Assembly (NCBI RefSeq): GCF_030766935.1
Contig: NZ_JASERL010000014.1
Span: 62,001 to 126,000, forward strand
Reading direction: 5' to 3'
Source: Streptomyces sp. KL109B
Lineage (GTDB): Bacteria; Actinomycetota; Actinomycetes; Streptomycetales; Streptomycetaceae
Length of the DNA: 64,000 nt
Shown here: piece by piece, positions 39,423 to 47,391 of the stretch
How the letters are laid out: each line of letters opens with the position of its first letter
Numbering within the stretch: position 1 is the first letter of the stretch
Made by a program: the position numbers and the translations under genes
The notes under the pieces: generated by a model
Seen by the model: only the letters and a program-made list of their open reading frames with translations
Told to the model about the DNA's origin: nothing
Database searches by the model: none

Positions 39423-41258
39423 GTGGTGATCAATGCGCAAGGCAACAACGAGGCACAAACCCCCGAGCCCGGCACGGCGCTGCTGCTCGCGGCCGCTCCC
39501 GCCGGCAAGGGGTGCCTCATCGACGCGGCCGCCGTGCTGCCGACGCTCGCGGCGGTGCCGCCGGGCGTGCTCACCGGCACGTCGGCGGCGACGGTCGTCG
39601 AACTCGCGGACCCGCTCGACCCGCAGGCCGTCCTGACGCGTCTGCGCACCGTCGCCGCGCAGCCCGGCCCGCTCCACCTCTACGTCACGGGCCAACTCCA
39701 CATAGACCAGCGCCAGCGCCTCCTCCACCTGGCCCTGGCCCGCACCACCCCGTCGACGCTGCGCTACACGGCGCTGCCCTGGCACTGGCTCACCGGCGAA
39801 CTCACCCTGCGCCGCCCGCACACCACGACCGTCGTCGTCGATCTCGTCGCCGACGCGGACGCCTTCCAGCACGTTCGCGCGGGCGGTCTCGGCCTCGGCC
39901 ACGGCACGAGCCTCTTCGGCCGGGTGGTGCCACCGCCGCCCCGCCGCACCACGCTCACCCCCGCGTACCTCCGCGCCTACGCCGACATCTGGCGCACCGG
40001 CTCCCGCCCCGCCCGGCCCCAACTCCACGACGAGGCCGCGGCACGCTCGGGCGCCAAGGACGCGCTGTTCGTGTCCCTGGACTCCCCGGCCCCACCCCAC
40101 GGGGTCGGTTCCGGGGCCACGGCCCACGGGGTCGGTCCTGGGTCCACGGCCCACGGGGTCGGCTCCGGGTCTACGGCCCACGCGGCTGGTCCTGGGTCTG
40201 CGCCTCACGGGGTCGGCTCCGGGTCCCCACCCCACGGGGTCGGTCCCGGGTCTACGGCCCACGCGGCTGGTCCTGGGTCCGCGCCTCACGGGGTCGGTCC
40301 CGGGTCCACGGCCCACGCGGCCGGTCCCGGGGCCATGCCCCACGAGGCCGACCCCCGGTCCACGCCACCGGAACCACTCCCGAGCCCCGGCGCAGTCCCG
40401 GCACCCACCCCGGTTCGGGTCCCCAGCCCTGCCACGTCCGACGTCAGCACGCCGACTCCGGCTCCCGGCTCGGTCACGTCCGACGCCATCACGCCGGCCC
40501 CGGTTCCCGCCCCGGCGGCGAGCCCGGCCCCTGGCCCTGCCATGCCCGACGTCACCACGTCGGCCCCGGCGTCAGGCGCCACGCCCGGCACGGCCCCGAT
40601 ATCGACCACGGACGCGGCCCCGGACGCAGAGCCGCCCCCGGTTCCGGCCCCGGCCGAGCCCCCGGCCCCCGTCACCACGTCACCCGCCGAACAGCCCGCG
40701 CCCGCCCCGGCTCCGCACCCCGAACCCGCCCCGGTGGCACCCACCGCACCCCCCATGCCCGCCCACGCCCCCGCCCGCCCCACCGAACCCCCGACATCCG
40801 CCGCCGCGAGCCAAGCCACACCCCCACCCCCCGGCGGAGCCGATCCGCACGGGATGATTTTGGTGGCCGTGCGGGAGGGGCGGCACGGGGAGGCCGCGTC
40901 GATCGCGGCGATGTGGGAGAGCGAGGCGCTGCGGGTGTACGGGCTTCGGTCGGCGGAGGTCATCCACTGGATGGAGGTCCGCGCCGACCTCGCCCGCCTA
41001 GCCGACGAACCCGGCCGCAGCTGCGAGTTGTGGATCGGCGTGGCGCACGCCCGCATGGCGCGCGGCGAGGCGCCGTCCGACGAGGACGTGGAGGCGGCCG
41101 TCGACCGCGCCCACCACCAGTGGGAGCAGGTCGGTGACCCGGGCCGGGCCCGCGGGCACGCCGCCGCGCTGACCGCCCTGCGCGAACAGGTGCCGGGCCG
41201 CCGCCCCGGCGCCCTCGACGCGATCAAACGCCGCCTCGACGCGCTGAGCGCCACATGA
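39423..41258 (+). CDS. 611-aa modular protein with nonapeptide minisatellite and TPR-like end
   Basis: I do not recognise this gene. Three parts are visible. Residues 1-215 are a globular alpha/beta domain (GTALLLAAAPAGKGCLIDAA ... LHLYVTGQLHIDQRQRLLHLALARTT) without signal peptide. Residues 225-314 are ten 9-residue repeats of the type AHGVGPGST / AHAAGPGSA. Residues 315-475 are a Pro/Ala/Thr-rich linker. Residues 478-611 are helical and TPR-like (MILVAVREGRHGEAASIAAMWE ... RSCELWIGVAHARMARGE). GTG start at 39423 (another GTG follows at once). The C-terminal part suggests protein-protein contact. The repeats could vary in number between strains. Confidence 0.75.
   Translation: MVINAQGNNEAQTPEPGTALLLAAAPAGKGCLIDAAAVLPTLAAVPPGVLTGTSAATVVELADPLDPQAVLTRLRTVAAQPGPLHLYVTGQLHIDQRQRLLHLALARTTPSTLRYTALPWHWLTGELTLRRPHTTTVVVDLVADADAFQHVRAGGLGLGHGTSLFGRVVPPPPRRTTLTPAYLRAYADIWRTGSRPARPQLHDEAAARSGAKDALFVSLDSPAPPHGVGSGATAHGVGPGSTAHGVGSGSTAHAAGPGSAPHGVGSGSPPHGVGPGSTAHAAGPGSAPHGVGPGSTAHAAGPGAMPHEADPRSTPPEPLPSPGAVPAPTPVRVPSPATSDVSTPTPAPGSVTSDAITPAPVPAPAASPAPGPAMPDVTTSAPASGATPGTAPISTTDAAPDAEPPPVPAPAEPPAPVTTSPAEQPAPAPAPHPEPAPVAPTAPPMPAHAPARPTEPPTSAAASQATPPPPGGADPHGMILVAVREGRHGEAASIAAMWESEALRVYGLRSAEVIHWMEVRADLARLADEPGRSCELWIGVAHARMARGEAPSDEDVEAAVDRAHHQWEQVGDPGRARGHAAALTALREQVPGRRPGALDAIKRRLDALSAT
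40095..40364 (+). repeat. Coding 27-bp minisatellite, ten units
   Basis: Ten in-frame 27-bp units encode PHGVGSGAT, AHGVGPGST, AHGVGSGST, AHAAGPGSA, PHGVGSGSP, PHGVGPGST, AHAAGPGSA, PHGVGPGST, AHAAGPGAM and PHEADPRST. The alternation of HGVG and HAAG units suggests expansion by blocks of two or three units; the last unit is decayed. Confidence 0.92.
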
Positions 41259-41283
41259 GGGACGGATGCGTGCGGGGACGCGC

Positions 41284-42114
41284 TCAACAGGCCCGTCGGA
41301 CATGCCCCTTCGTACCCTCGGGCCGCACATCCCTGTCCCGCAGCACGATCGACAACCGGTCGCCCCACGCCCGGCAGGCCCGCTCGAAGTCCGCCTCCCG
41401 GTACTCGACGGCGAAGACCCGGTCGTCGTACGCCGACGCGTACCCCCGGCACTCGCCGTAGCGCCCGCACTCCTCGGCCACCGCGAAGTCGAAGCCGATG
41501 CTGCGGTGTTCGGGGAGGAGGTCGGCCGTGTTCTTCTGGCCGGCCGCGAGGCCCGCCCGGTGCGCCCGCCGGGTGATGAGCTGGGCGAACGCGACCGCGT
41601 CCGAGGAGTCGAGCAGTCCGTCGGAGCGTTCGTAGGAGTCGAGGTTGTCCGGTTCCACGGCCTGGTAGCCGTCGTCGGCGCAGCCGTCGATCCAGCCGCC
41701 GACGATGTCTGCCAGGCGCGACCGCTTCGCCGACGTGGAGATGTCGAAGAGCGGCTCGTCCCAGTCCTCGTCGATCACCAACCGCCCGTCCGCGTCGCGC
41801 AGCAGAAGGTCGTCGTGGTGGCTGTGCCACCACCGCAGCGCGTCCGGCTGGGCCTGGAAGGCGTTGACGTAGCAGACGTTGTAGAGGCCGCGGGCGGGGG
41901 AGTCCCCGCGGTCCCGGGCGACGGCGCGCACCCCCGGCGGAGGCTTGTACGCGCCACCGATCTGGTAGTCGAACTCGGCGTCCGGCGTCGGCCGTTGGAC
42001 GCGCGGCGAATCGGCCGCGGGGCCGGGAGACCCGGCGCACGCGGACAGCGCGAACGCGGCGGTCAGGCAGAGGACCAGCGCCGACAGTCGTCGGGAACCC
42101 GGGCTGAAGATCAT
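41284..42114 (-). CDS. GH114-like (endo-alpha-1,4-polygalactosaminidase type) lipoprotein
   Basis: A 276-residue exported protein. The signal ends in the lipobox ALSAC (ALVLCLTAAFALSACAGS), so it is probably membrane-tethered outside the cell. The mature part has the GH114/TM1410 barrel pattern: FDYQIGGAYKPPPGVRAVARD, LYNVCYVNAFQAQP, LFDISTSAKR, DGYQAVEPDNLDSY (conserved D/E cluster) and AGLAAGQKNTADL. Family members cut galactosamine-containing polymers; the substrate here is unproven. It is convergent with the 611-residue protein gene. Confidence 0.82.
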   Translation of the reverse strand: MIFSPGSRRLSALVLCLTAAFALSACAGSPGPAADSPRVQRPTPDAEFDYQIGGAYKPPPGVRAVARDRGDSPARGLYNVCYVNAFQAQPDALRWWHSHHDDLLLRDADGRLVIDEDWDEPLFDISTSAKRSRLADIVGGWIDGCADDGYQAVEPDNLDSYERSDGLLDSSDAVAFAQLITRRAHRAGLAAGQKNTADLLPEHRSIGFDFAVAEECGRYGECRGYASAYDDRVFAVEYREADFERACRAWGDRLSIVLRDRDVRPEGTKGHVRRAC

Positions 42115-42160
42115 CGGCGTAGCCTAGAACGCCCGACCCCGTCGACCCTCCACGCAACCC

Positions 42161-42655
42161 CTACAACGGACGCCGGAAACACACCCGGTGCTGCCCCGGC
42201 CCGTCGTAGTCGTCACGCACCGCGACCCCGCCCACCTCCCGGTCGCCCGGCTCCACCACGAACCCCAGCGCCCGGTGGAACGCGATGGACCCGGTGTTCC
42301 CCGGCGAGGTGATCGCCCGCACGTCCCGCCGCCCGGCCCTCGCCGCCCGCCGGAAGAACTCCTCGTACAGGCCCCGCCCCACGCCCGTGCCGCGCAGCGC
42401 CGGGTCGACCCCGACGAAGTGGATGTACGCGGAGGTGTCGTCGTCGGCGGCGTACAGGCCCACCAGGAACGCCCGTACGCCGGAGGAGTCCTCCGCGACC
42501 AGGCTGGTGCCCGCGAAGAACTGCAGGAACAGGCGGGGGAGCAGCAGCGACAACTCGCGTGCCTCCTGCGGGGTGCGCGAGTCGCCCCACCACTCCTGGA
42601 CACGTCGTACGAGCATCGGGTGGTCGGCCTCGCGGGCCGCGCGCGGCTCGGGCAT
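42161..42655 (-). CDS. GNAT-family N-acetyltransferase
   Basis: A 164-residue acetyltransferase with the full GNAT order: N-terminal helices, strand 4 SAYIHFVGVDPALRGTGVGRGLYEEFF (acetyl-CoA pyrophosphate loop R-G-T-G-V-G-R) and the C-terminal AFHRALGF motif. Start ATG 42655. The acceptor is unknown. It lies 46 bp upstream of the GH114 gene on the same strand and may be co-transcribed. Confidence 0.9.
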   Translation of the reverse strand: MPEPRAAREADHPMLVRRVQEWWGDSRTPQEARELSLLLPRLFLQFFAGTSLVAEDSSGVRAFLVGLYAADDDTSAYIHFVGVDPALRGTGVGRGLYEEFFRRAARAGRRDVRAITSPGNTGSIAFHRALGFVVEPGDREVGGVAVRDDYDGPGQHRVCFRRPL

Positions 42656-42850
42656 TGCGGAGGGTTCCTTTCGTCGTGTCGTCGTGTCGTCGTGTCGTCG
42701 TGGACTTGGCGACGCGGCCGGGCCGAACAGCCATCAAGCCGAACAGTCGGCAAGCCGCACAGCCATCAAGCGGAGCGCTCCGTGACGTACCTCACGACCC
42801 GCCCCGGCGCCGCCGGGAACAACCCTGCCATCCCGTCCGTTGAGCAAGAC
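42656..42850. repeat. Gene-free stretch with simple repeats (first half of a 387-bp gap)
   Basis: From about 42672 to 42702 the DNA is an 8-bp repeat (CGTCGTGT, about four copies) in the leader of the GNAT gene. Between 42715 and 42778 there are imperfect copies of GCCATCAAGCCGAACAG. No coding sequence is evident. The rest of the gap is the structured RNA candidate. Confidence 0.7.
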
Positions 42851-43010
42851 GTGGACACGGATGGAACAGTGTCCCCGGGCCTCACCTATTGCCCGTGGGG
42901 AAGATCGTTCGGCTGAAGCCCCACGGAGCCCCCCGCCGAGAGGCGACCGCCATCCGTGTCCCACCAGAGCCGCCCCGGCCGTGGTCCCCCGTCGCGGCCG
43001 GGGCTTTCTT
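42851..43010 (+). ncRNA. Candidate structured RNA (sRNA or attenuating leader) before the RNase H gene
   Basis: GGACACGGATGG (42853-42864) pairs perfectly over 12 bp with CCATCCGTGTCC (42950-42961). The enclosed region holds an 8-bp hairpin, CCGTGGGG (42893-42900) with CCCCACGG (42918-42925), a run of six C (42929-42934), and a small GCC-GAGA-GGC hairpin. The first six bases GGACAC can instead pair locally with GTGTCC (42869-42874), giving two exclusive folds. A terminator (42972-43004) with a following TTTCTT lies 33 bp before the next start codon. The C6 run recalls actinobacterial 6C RNA but I cannot confirm that family. It could be a free sRNA or a riboswitch-like leader. Confidence 0.45.
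42972..43010 (+). terminator. Intrinsic terminator of the candidate RNA
   Basis: A 10-bp perfect stem GCCCCGGCCG (42972-42981) with CGGCCGGGGC (42995-43004), 13-nt loop, followed by TTTCTTCT on the plus strand. It has a pyrimidine tail, unlike most hairpins in this window. Confidence 0.75.
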
Positions 43011-43042
43011 CTGCGCTCCGGCGGACCTGGCATGATCGAGGC

Positions 43043-43732
43043 ATGGCAGAACGTGTGATCGCCGCGTGTGACGGCGCGTCGAAAGGAAACCCCGGACCCG
43101 CGGCATGGGCGTGGGTCGTCGCCGACGGCGACGAGAAGCCCGTGCGGTGGGAGGCCGGCGCGCTCGGCACCGCGACGAACAACGTCGCCGAACTCACCGC
43201 CCTGGAACGGCTGTTGAGCACGGTCGACGCGAACGTGCCGCTCGAGGTGCGGATGGACTCGCAGTACGCGATGAAGGCGGTCACGACGTGGCTGCCCGGC
43301 TGGAAGCGCAAGGGCTGGAAGACGGCGGCCGGTAAGCCCGTCGCCAACCAGGAGTTGGTGCAGCGGATCGACGCGCTGCTCGAGGGCCGCGCGGTCGAGT
43401 TCAAGTACGTGCCCGCGCACCAGGTCGACGGCGACCCGCTCAACGACTTCGCGGACCGCGCCGCGAGCCAGGCCGCCGTGGTCCAGCAGGACGCGGGCAG
43501 CGCCCTCGGCTCGCCCGAACCGCCGCCGTCCGCCCCGTCCGCCGCCAAGCCGCCGCGCGCGAGGAAGTCGGCGCCCGCCAAGCGGGCCGCCTCCTCCGGC
43601 TCCTCGTCGCGCACCATCAAGGCGAAGTTCCCCGGCCGCTGCCGCTGCGGCCGCACGTACGCCGCCGGCGTGGACATCGCCAAGAACCCCGACGGCTGGG
43701 GCCATCCGGAGTGCCGCACCACCGACGCGTAG
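43043..43732 (+). CDS. rnhA: Ribonuclease HI with C-terminal cysteine cluster
   Basis: A 229-residue protein. Residues 1-145 are a type 1 RNase H with the catalytic set D10 (ACDGASKGNPGP), E50 (NVAEL), D72 (MDSQYAM), H126 (VPAHQVDGDP) and D135. It would cut RNA in RNA-DNA hybrids in the cytoplasm. A Pro/Ala/Ser-rich linker leads to a C-terminal module (PGRCRCGRTYAAG ... HPECRT) with three Cys and a His in zinc-ribbon-like spacing, not part of the usual enzyme. ATG start at 43043, closely following the structured RNA terminator. The gene symbol follows the family; chromosomes may hold paralogs. Confidence 0.88.
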   Translation: MAERVIAACDGASKGNPGPAAWAWVVADGDEKPVRWEAGALGTATNNVAELTALERLLSTVDANVPLEVRMDSQYAMKAVTTWLPGWKRKGWKTAAGKPVANQELVQRIDALLEGRAVEFKYVPAHQVDGDPLNDFADRAASQAAVVQQDAGSALGSPEPPPSAPSAAKPPRARKSAPAKRAASSGSSSRTIKAKFPGRCRCGRTYAAGVDIAKNPDGWGHPECRTTDA

Positions 43733-43751
43733 AACGCGGGAGAACGGAACA

Positions 43752-43786
43752 GGGAGGGCCCGGCGCGCACCGCGCCGGGCCCTCCC
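43752..43786. terminator. Bidirectional terminator after rnhA
   Basis: A perfect 16-bp stem, 43752-43767 pairing with 43771-43786 (core GGGCCCGGCGCG/CGCGCCGGGCCC), with a CAC loop, lies between the convergent RNase H and GH16 genes. It is the strongest hairpin noticed in the window. Confidence 0.92.
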
Positions 43787-43802
43787 GCCGTTCCTTCATC
43801 TA

Positions 43803-43844
43803 CTCCCGTTCACGTGCTCCCGTTCACCTGCTCCCGTTCACGTG
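43803..43844 (-). repeat. Three tandem 14-bp repeats at the GH16 gene stop
   Basis: CTCCCGTTCACGTG at 43803 and 43831, with CTCCCGTTCACCTG between them. The third unit includes the GH16 stop codon (complement of 43838-43840). This is the same kind of stop-codon duplication as at 10470-10508. Confidence 0.88.
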
Positions 43845-44698
43845 CTGACGCGTACGTAGTCCACCAGTAGCCGCTGCGGGAACTGCGTACTCGAGTCGGG
43901 GTCACCCGGCCAGTACCCGCCCACGGCGAGGTTCAGGATCAGGAAGAACGGGTGCTCGAAGACCCACTGGTTGCCGCCGACATCGGCGGGCGTCCGGGTC
44001 TGGTAGACCGTTCCGTCCACCGACCACGTGATCTTGTTCGGGGTCCAGTCCACCGCGAACGTGTGGAAGGCGTCCGCGAAGGCCTGGCCGCCGGGCAGGG
44101 TGTAGCCCGCGCCGATCCCGCCCGAGCCGGAGTAGCCGGGGCCGTGGATCGTGCCGTGCACGGTGGACGGTTCGAAGCCGACGTTCTCCATGACGTCGAG
44201 CTCGCCGCAGTTCGGCCAGCCCGCCGAGCCGATGTCGCTGCCCAGCATCCAGAACGCGGGCCAGATGCCCTGCCCGCGCGGGAGCTTCATCCGGGCCTCG
44301 ACGTGGCCGTGCGTCGTCTCGAACTTCCCCGACGTGTTGAGGCGCGCCGAGGTGTACTCACACGTCCCGTACCAGCACTGGTAGTTGGACGGGTTCTCGC
44401 GTTTGGCGGTGATGACCAGGTTGCCCTGGCCGTCGAGGGCGGCGTTGTTGGTGCCTGATGTGTAGTACTGCCGCTCGTGGTTGCTGACGTTGTCTCCCGT
44501 CTCCAGCTGCCACTTCGAGCCGTCGACCGCCGAGCCCGCGGGCCCGTCGAAGTCGTCGGAGAAGGTGACCGCCGCGGCGTGGGCCTCGCCCTCGGTCCCG
44601 GCCGCGCTGGCCGTGGGGACGAAGGCCGCGGCGACGCACAGCAGCGCCGCCGCGCCCAGCGGAAGTCTGCGGCTCAGTGGACGGAGTGAACTGCGCAT
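43838..44698 (-). CDS. Secreted GH16 endo-beta-1,3-glucanase-like enzyme
   Basis: A 286-residue secreted glycoside hydrolase. A signal peptide (LGAAALLCVAAAFVPTASA) ends near residue 32. The catalytic motif ELDVME is at 166-171 (E166 nucleophile, D168, E171 acid/base), with the preceding IWPAFWMLGSD and following VHGTIHGPGYSG typical of laminarinase-type GH16. No carbohydrate-binding module is attached. It likely cuts beta-1,3- or mixed-linkage glucans outside the cell. Upstream (44699-44895) is a promoter region shared divergently with the hydroxyacid dehydrogenase gene. Confidence 0.93.
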   Translation of the reverse strand: MRSSLRPLSRRLPLGAAALLCVAAAFVPTASAAGTEGEAHAAAVTFSDDFDGPAGSAVDGSKWQLETGDNVSNHERQYYTSGTNNAALDGQGNLVITAKRENPSNYQCWYGTCEYTSARLNTSGKFETTHGHVEARMKLPRGQGIWPAFWMLGSDIGSAGWPNCGELDVMENVGFEPSTVHGTIHGPGYSGSGGIGAGYTLPGGQAFADAFHTFAVDWTPNKITWSVDGTVYQTRTPADVGGNQWVFEHPFFLILNLAVGGYWPGDPDSSTQFPQRLLVDYVRVST

Positions 44699-44895
44699 GG
44701 GGCATCACATCACTTCGGGTAGGGGGTCGTGCCGTCCCGCGGCACGCCAGAAAGTGAAGGCAAGAAAGCTGCGCTTGATGTGTTCCGTTCAAGAGTTGAT
44801 TTAAGGGGTGGGGTGAGGGGCCGTCAAGGGACCGCGCGAAAGTCCGTACCAGCGCTCCCGGTTAGGGTTTCCGGACGATCTTCGAACCGGGAGCG

Positions 44896-45861
44896 ATGGT
44901 GAGCATGCTGAAGTGCGCGGTACTCGACGACTACCAGGGTGTCGCCCCGCGACTTGCCGACTGGGACCGCCTCTCGGACCGTGTCGACGTCAGGTACCTG
45001 AATCGTTATGTCGATACGCACGACGAGCTCGTCGCGGAGATCGGTGACTGCGAGATCGTCGTCGTGATGCGTGAACGCACCCCGTTCCCGGCCGAGTTGA
45101 TCGCCCGGCTGCCGAAGCTGCGGCTGCTCGTCACCTCCGGCATGCGCAACGCTTCCATCGACCTCGCCGCTGCCGCCGCGCACGGCGTCACCGTCTGCGG
45201 CACCGCAAGCAACCCCGAACCGCCCGTCGAACTCACCTGGGCCCTGCTTCTCGGCCTCGCCCGCGGCGTCCTCACCGAAGGCGGCAATCTGCGCGACGGC
45301 GGCCCCTGGCAGTCCACCCTCGGCGCCGACCTGCACGGGCGTCGGCTCGGCCTGCTCGGGCTCGGCAAGATCGGGGCGCGGGTCGCACGCGTCGGCGCCG
45401 CCTTCGGCATGGAGGTGGCCGCGTGGAGCCGGAACCTCACCGCCGAGCGGGCGGCCGAGGAGGGTGTCACCCTCGCCGCTTCCAAGGAGGAACTCCTCGA
45501 CACCAGCGACTTCGTCTCCGTGCACCTCGTCCTGAGCGAGCGCACCCGCGGTCTGCTCGGCGCCGACGAGCTGCGCCGCATGCGCGACACCGCGTACCTG
45601 GTGAACACCTCGCGCGCGGCGATCGTCGACCAGGACGCCCTCGTGCGGGCGCTGCGAGAGGGCTGGATCGCGGGCGCGGGCAGCGATGTCTTCGACGTCG
45701 AGCCGCTCCCGGCCGACCACCCGCTGCGCACCGCCCCGAACTTCCTCGGCCTGCCCCACCTCGGCTATGTCACGCGGCGCAACTACGAGGGCTTCTTCCA
45801 GGGCGCCGTCGAGGACATCGAGGCGTATCTCGCGGGCGAGCCCGTGCGGACACTCGGCTGA
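44896..45861 (+). CDS. D-2-hydroxyacid dehydrogenase family protein
   Basis: A 321-residue NAD-dependent dehydrogenase. The cofactor domain has GLGKIGARVARVG near 158, the substrate-binding Arg is in VNTSRAAIVDQDALVRAL, and the catalytic Glu/His are in EPLPADHPL and LPHLGYVT. This is the standard D-isomer 2-hydroxyacid dehydrogenase layout (phosphoglycerate or glyoxylate/hydroxypyruvate type); the true substrate is unknown. ATG at 44896, with a second in-frame ATG at 44905 just before the first strand. GGGAGC precedes it. It is convergent with the DUF985 gene, 21 bp apart. Confidence 0.9.
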   Translation: MVSMLKCAVLDDYQGVAPRLADWDRLSDRVDVRYLNRYVDTHDELVAEIGDCEIVVVMRERTPFPAELIARLPKLRLLVTSGMRNASIDLAAAAAHGVTVCGTASNPEPPVELTWALLLGLARGVLTEGGNLRDGGPWQSTLGADLHGRRLGLLGLGKIGARVARVGAAFGMEVAAWSRNLTAERAAEEGVTLAASKEELLDTSDFVSVHLVLSERTRGLLGADELRRMRDTAYLVNTSRAAIVDQDALVRALREGWIAGAGSDVFDVEPLPADHPLRTAPNFLGLPHLGYVTRRNYEGFFQGAVEDIEAYLAGEPVRTLG

Positions 45862-45882
45862 GCGGCGCGGGCGAGGCCCGGT

Positions 45883-46347
45883 TCAGTTCCGTACGAACTC
45901 CCTGAGCGCGTCCGCGAGATGCGGGAACTCGTCCAGTACGGCGCCCGTCGCGAACTCGTGGTCCGCGTAGTCGAAGCCGGGCGTGACGACCTCCGCCACC
46001 AGGCCGTGGCGGGCGCCGTCCGTCAGGTGCGAGGCCTTCCACCAGCCGCCCGGCACCAGCAGGAACCGCTCGTCGTCCGGGCCCAGCGTGGTGCGCCGGA
46101 GGGTGCCTCCGGGGTCCACGGTCAGGTACTCCAGGGGGCCGCCGTCGATCAGGAAGTGCAGGATGTCGCTCCGGTTGCGGTGCAGCAGTCCGCTCGGCCT
46201 GCGCTCGTCGAGCAGGTAGTAGATCGAGGTCGCGGAGGGGCGGGGGCCGTGCGGCGTCGACAGGGTGTGGGGGCTCGTGTAGACGCGGCGGAAGGCGCCG
46301 CCCTCGCCGTGCGGCTCAAGGCCGAGCTCGGATTCCCAGTCGCGCAC
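45883..46347 (-). CDS. DUF985 cupin protein
   Basis: A 154-residue cupin. Typical DUF985 segments are present: EGGAFRRVYTSP, SATSIYYLLDERRPSGLLHRNRSDILHFLIDG, VPGGWWKASHL and VTPGFDYADHEFA. GTG start at 46347 with GGAGGAG 5-6 nt upstream. Family members are small beta-barrels of unknown function, some thought to act on sugars or metabolites. It is divergent from the DUF574 methyltransferase gene. Confidence 0.9.
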   Translation of the reverse strand: MRDWESELGLEPHGEGGAFRRVYTSPHTLSTPHGPRPSATSIYYLLDERRPSGLLHRNRSDILHFLIDGGPLEYLTVDPGGTLRRTTLGPDDERFLLVPGGWWKASHLTDGARHGLVAEVVTPGFDYADHEFATGAVLDEFPHLADALREFVRN

Positions 46348-46549
46348 GGTGGCTCCTCCGGGTGGATCATGAGTGGGCGGTCAAGAGTAGCGGGCGGACG
46401 GCGCCGCGGCAGCTCGGCGAGTACCGTGCGCTGTCGCCCGCACACCCGCCGTGACCTGCAACTCCGTGAAAGGATGGGGGAGTTGGAATGACACACTGCG
46501 GGCAGGTCACAGACATCGTCCCGCCCCCTCTGCGACGTTGGAGAGTCTC

Positions 46550-47335
46550 ATGACGGCACCCGCATCCCGGCCCCGTATCGACACCAGTCAGGCGCACCCA
46601 GCGCGCGTCTACGACTGGTTGCTCGGCGGGAAGGACAACTACCCCGTCGACGAGGCCGTGGGTGCCCAACTGCCGCCGGAGGCGCGGGACGCGGCGCGGC
46701 AGAACCGCGAGTTCATGCACCGGGCCGCCGGCTGGCTCGCAGCGCAGGGCGTCGACCAGTACCTGGACATCGGCACCGGCATCCCGACCGCGCCGAACCT
46801 GCACCAGATCGTGCAGCGGACGGTCCCGACCGCCAAGATCGTCTACACCGACAACGACCCCATCGTGCTCGCGCACGCGCAGGCCCTCCTCGTGAGCAGC
46901 CCCGAAGGTGTCACCGACTACATCGAGGGCGACGTCCGCGAACCGGCCGCCATCCTCGAACACGCCCGCACCGTCCTGGACTTCGGCCGCCCCGTCGCCC
47001 TGTCGCTGATCGCGCTGATGCACTTCGTCGCGGACGACGAGGAGGCGTACGGCATCGTGGCCTCGCTGGTGTCCGAGCTGCCGTCGGGCAGCTACCTCAC
47101 CCTGTCGAACGCGGCGTCGGACCTGTTCGTCGAGCAGGGCGCGCAGGTGCGCGAGCAGTACGCGAAGGCGGGCATGAAGCTCGGCCTGCGCACCCGGGAC
47201 GGCGTGGCCCGCTTCTTCGACGGCCTCGACCTCGTGGCACCCGGCCTGACGACCGCCACGGAATGGTTCCGCGACGACAACGCGCCGGAGCCCGAGGACA
47301 GCGGCATCTACGTGGCCGTGGCCCGAGTCCCCTGA
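46550..47335 (+). CDS. DUF574 SAM-dependent methyltransferase
   Basis: A 261-residue protein of the actinobacterial DUF574 family, with the diagnostic start RIDTSQAHPARVYDWLLGGKDNY. The SAM loop is YLDIGTGIPTAPNLHQI, followed by VYTDNDPIVLAHAQ. A C-terminal EDSGIYVAVARVP completes the fold. These enzymes are numerous in Streptomyces; the methyl acceptor is unknown. ATG start at 46550 with GGAGAG upstream. No operon partner; the IclR gene is convergent, 56 bp away. Confidence 0.93.
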   Translation: MTAPASRPRIDTSQAHPARVYDWLLGGKDNYPVDEAVGAQLPPEARDAARQNREFMHRAAGWLAAQGVDQYLDIGTGIPTAPNLHQIVQRTVPTAKIVYTDNDPIVLAHAQALLVSSPEGVTDYIEGDVREPAAILEHARTVLDFGRPVALSLIALMHFVADDEEAYGIVASLVSELPSGSYLTLSNAASDLFVEQGAQVREQYAKAGMKLGLRTRDGVARFFDGLDLVAPGLTTATEWFRDDNAPEPEDSGIYVAVARVP

Positions 47336-47391
47336 TACGCGGCCGTGGCCCACGTCGCCCGGTAGGTGCCCGTGGTCCGCGGCCCCCGGAC

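Noticed and set aside
40286..42157. A minus-strand frame over the minisatellite gene
   Set aside because: It mixes the antisense of the repeats with part of the GH114 gene in another frame. The plus-strand frame has the better codon bias and continuous domains.
42890..42965. Cobalamin or c-di-AMP riboswitch before rnhA
   Set aside because: The diagnostic conserved boxes of these classes were not found, and RNase H is not a usual target. The fold is kept as an unclassified RNA candidate.
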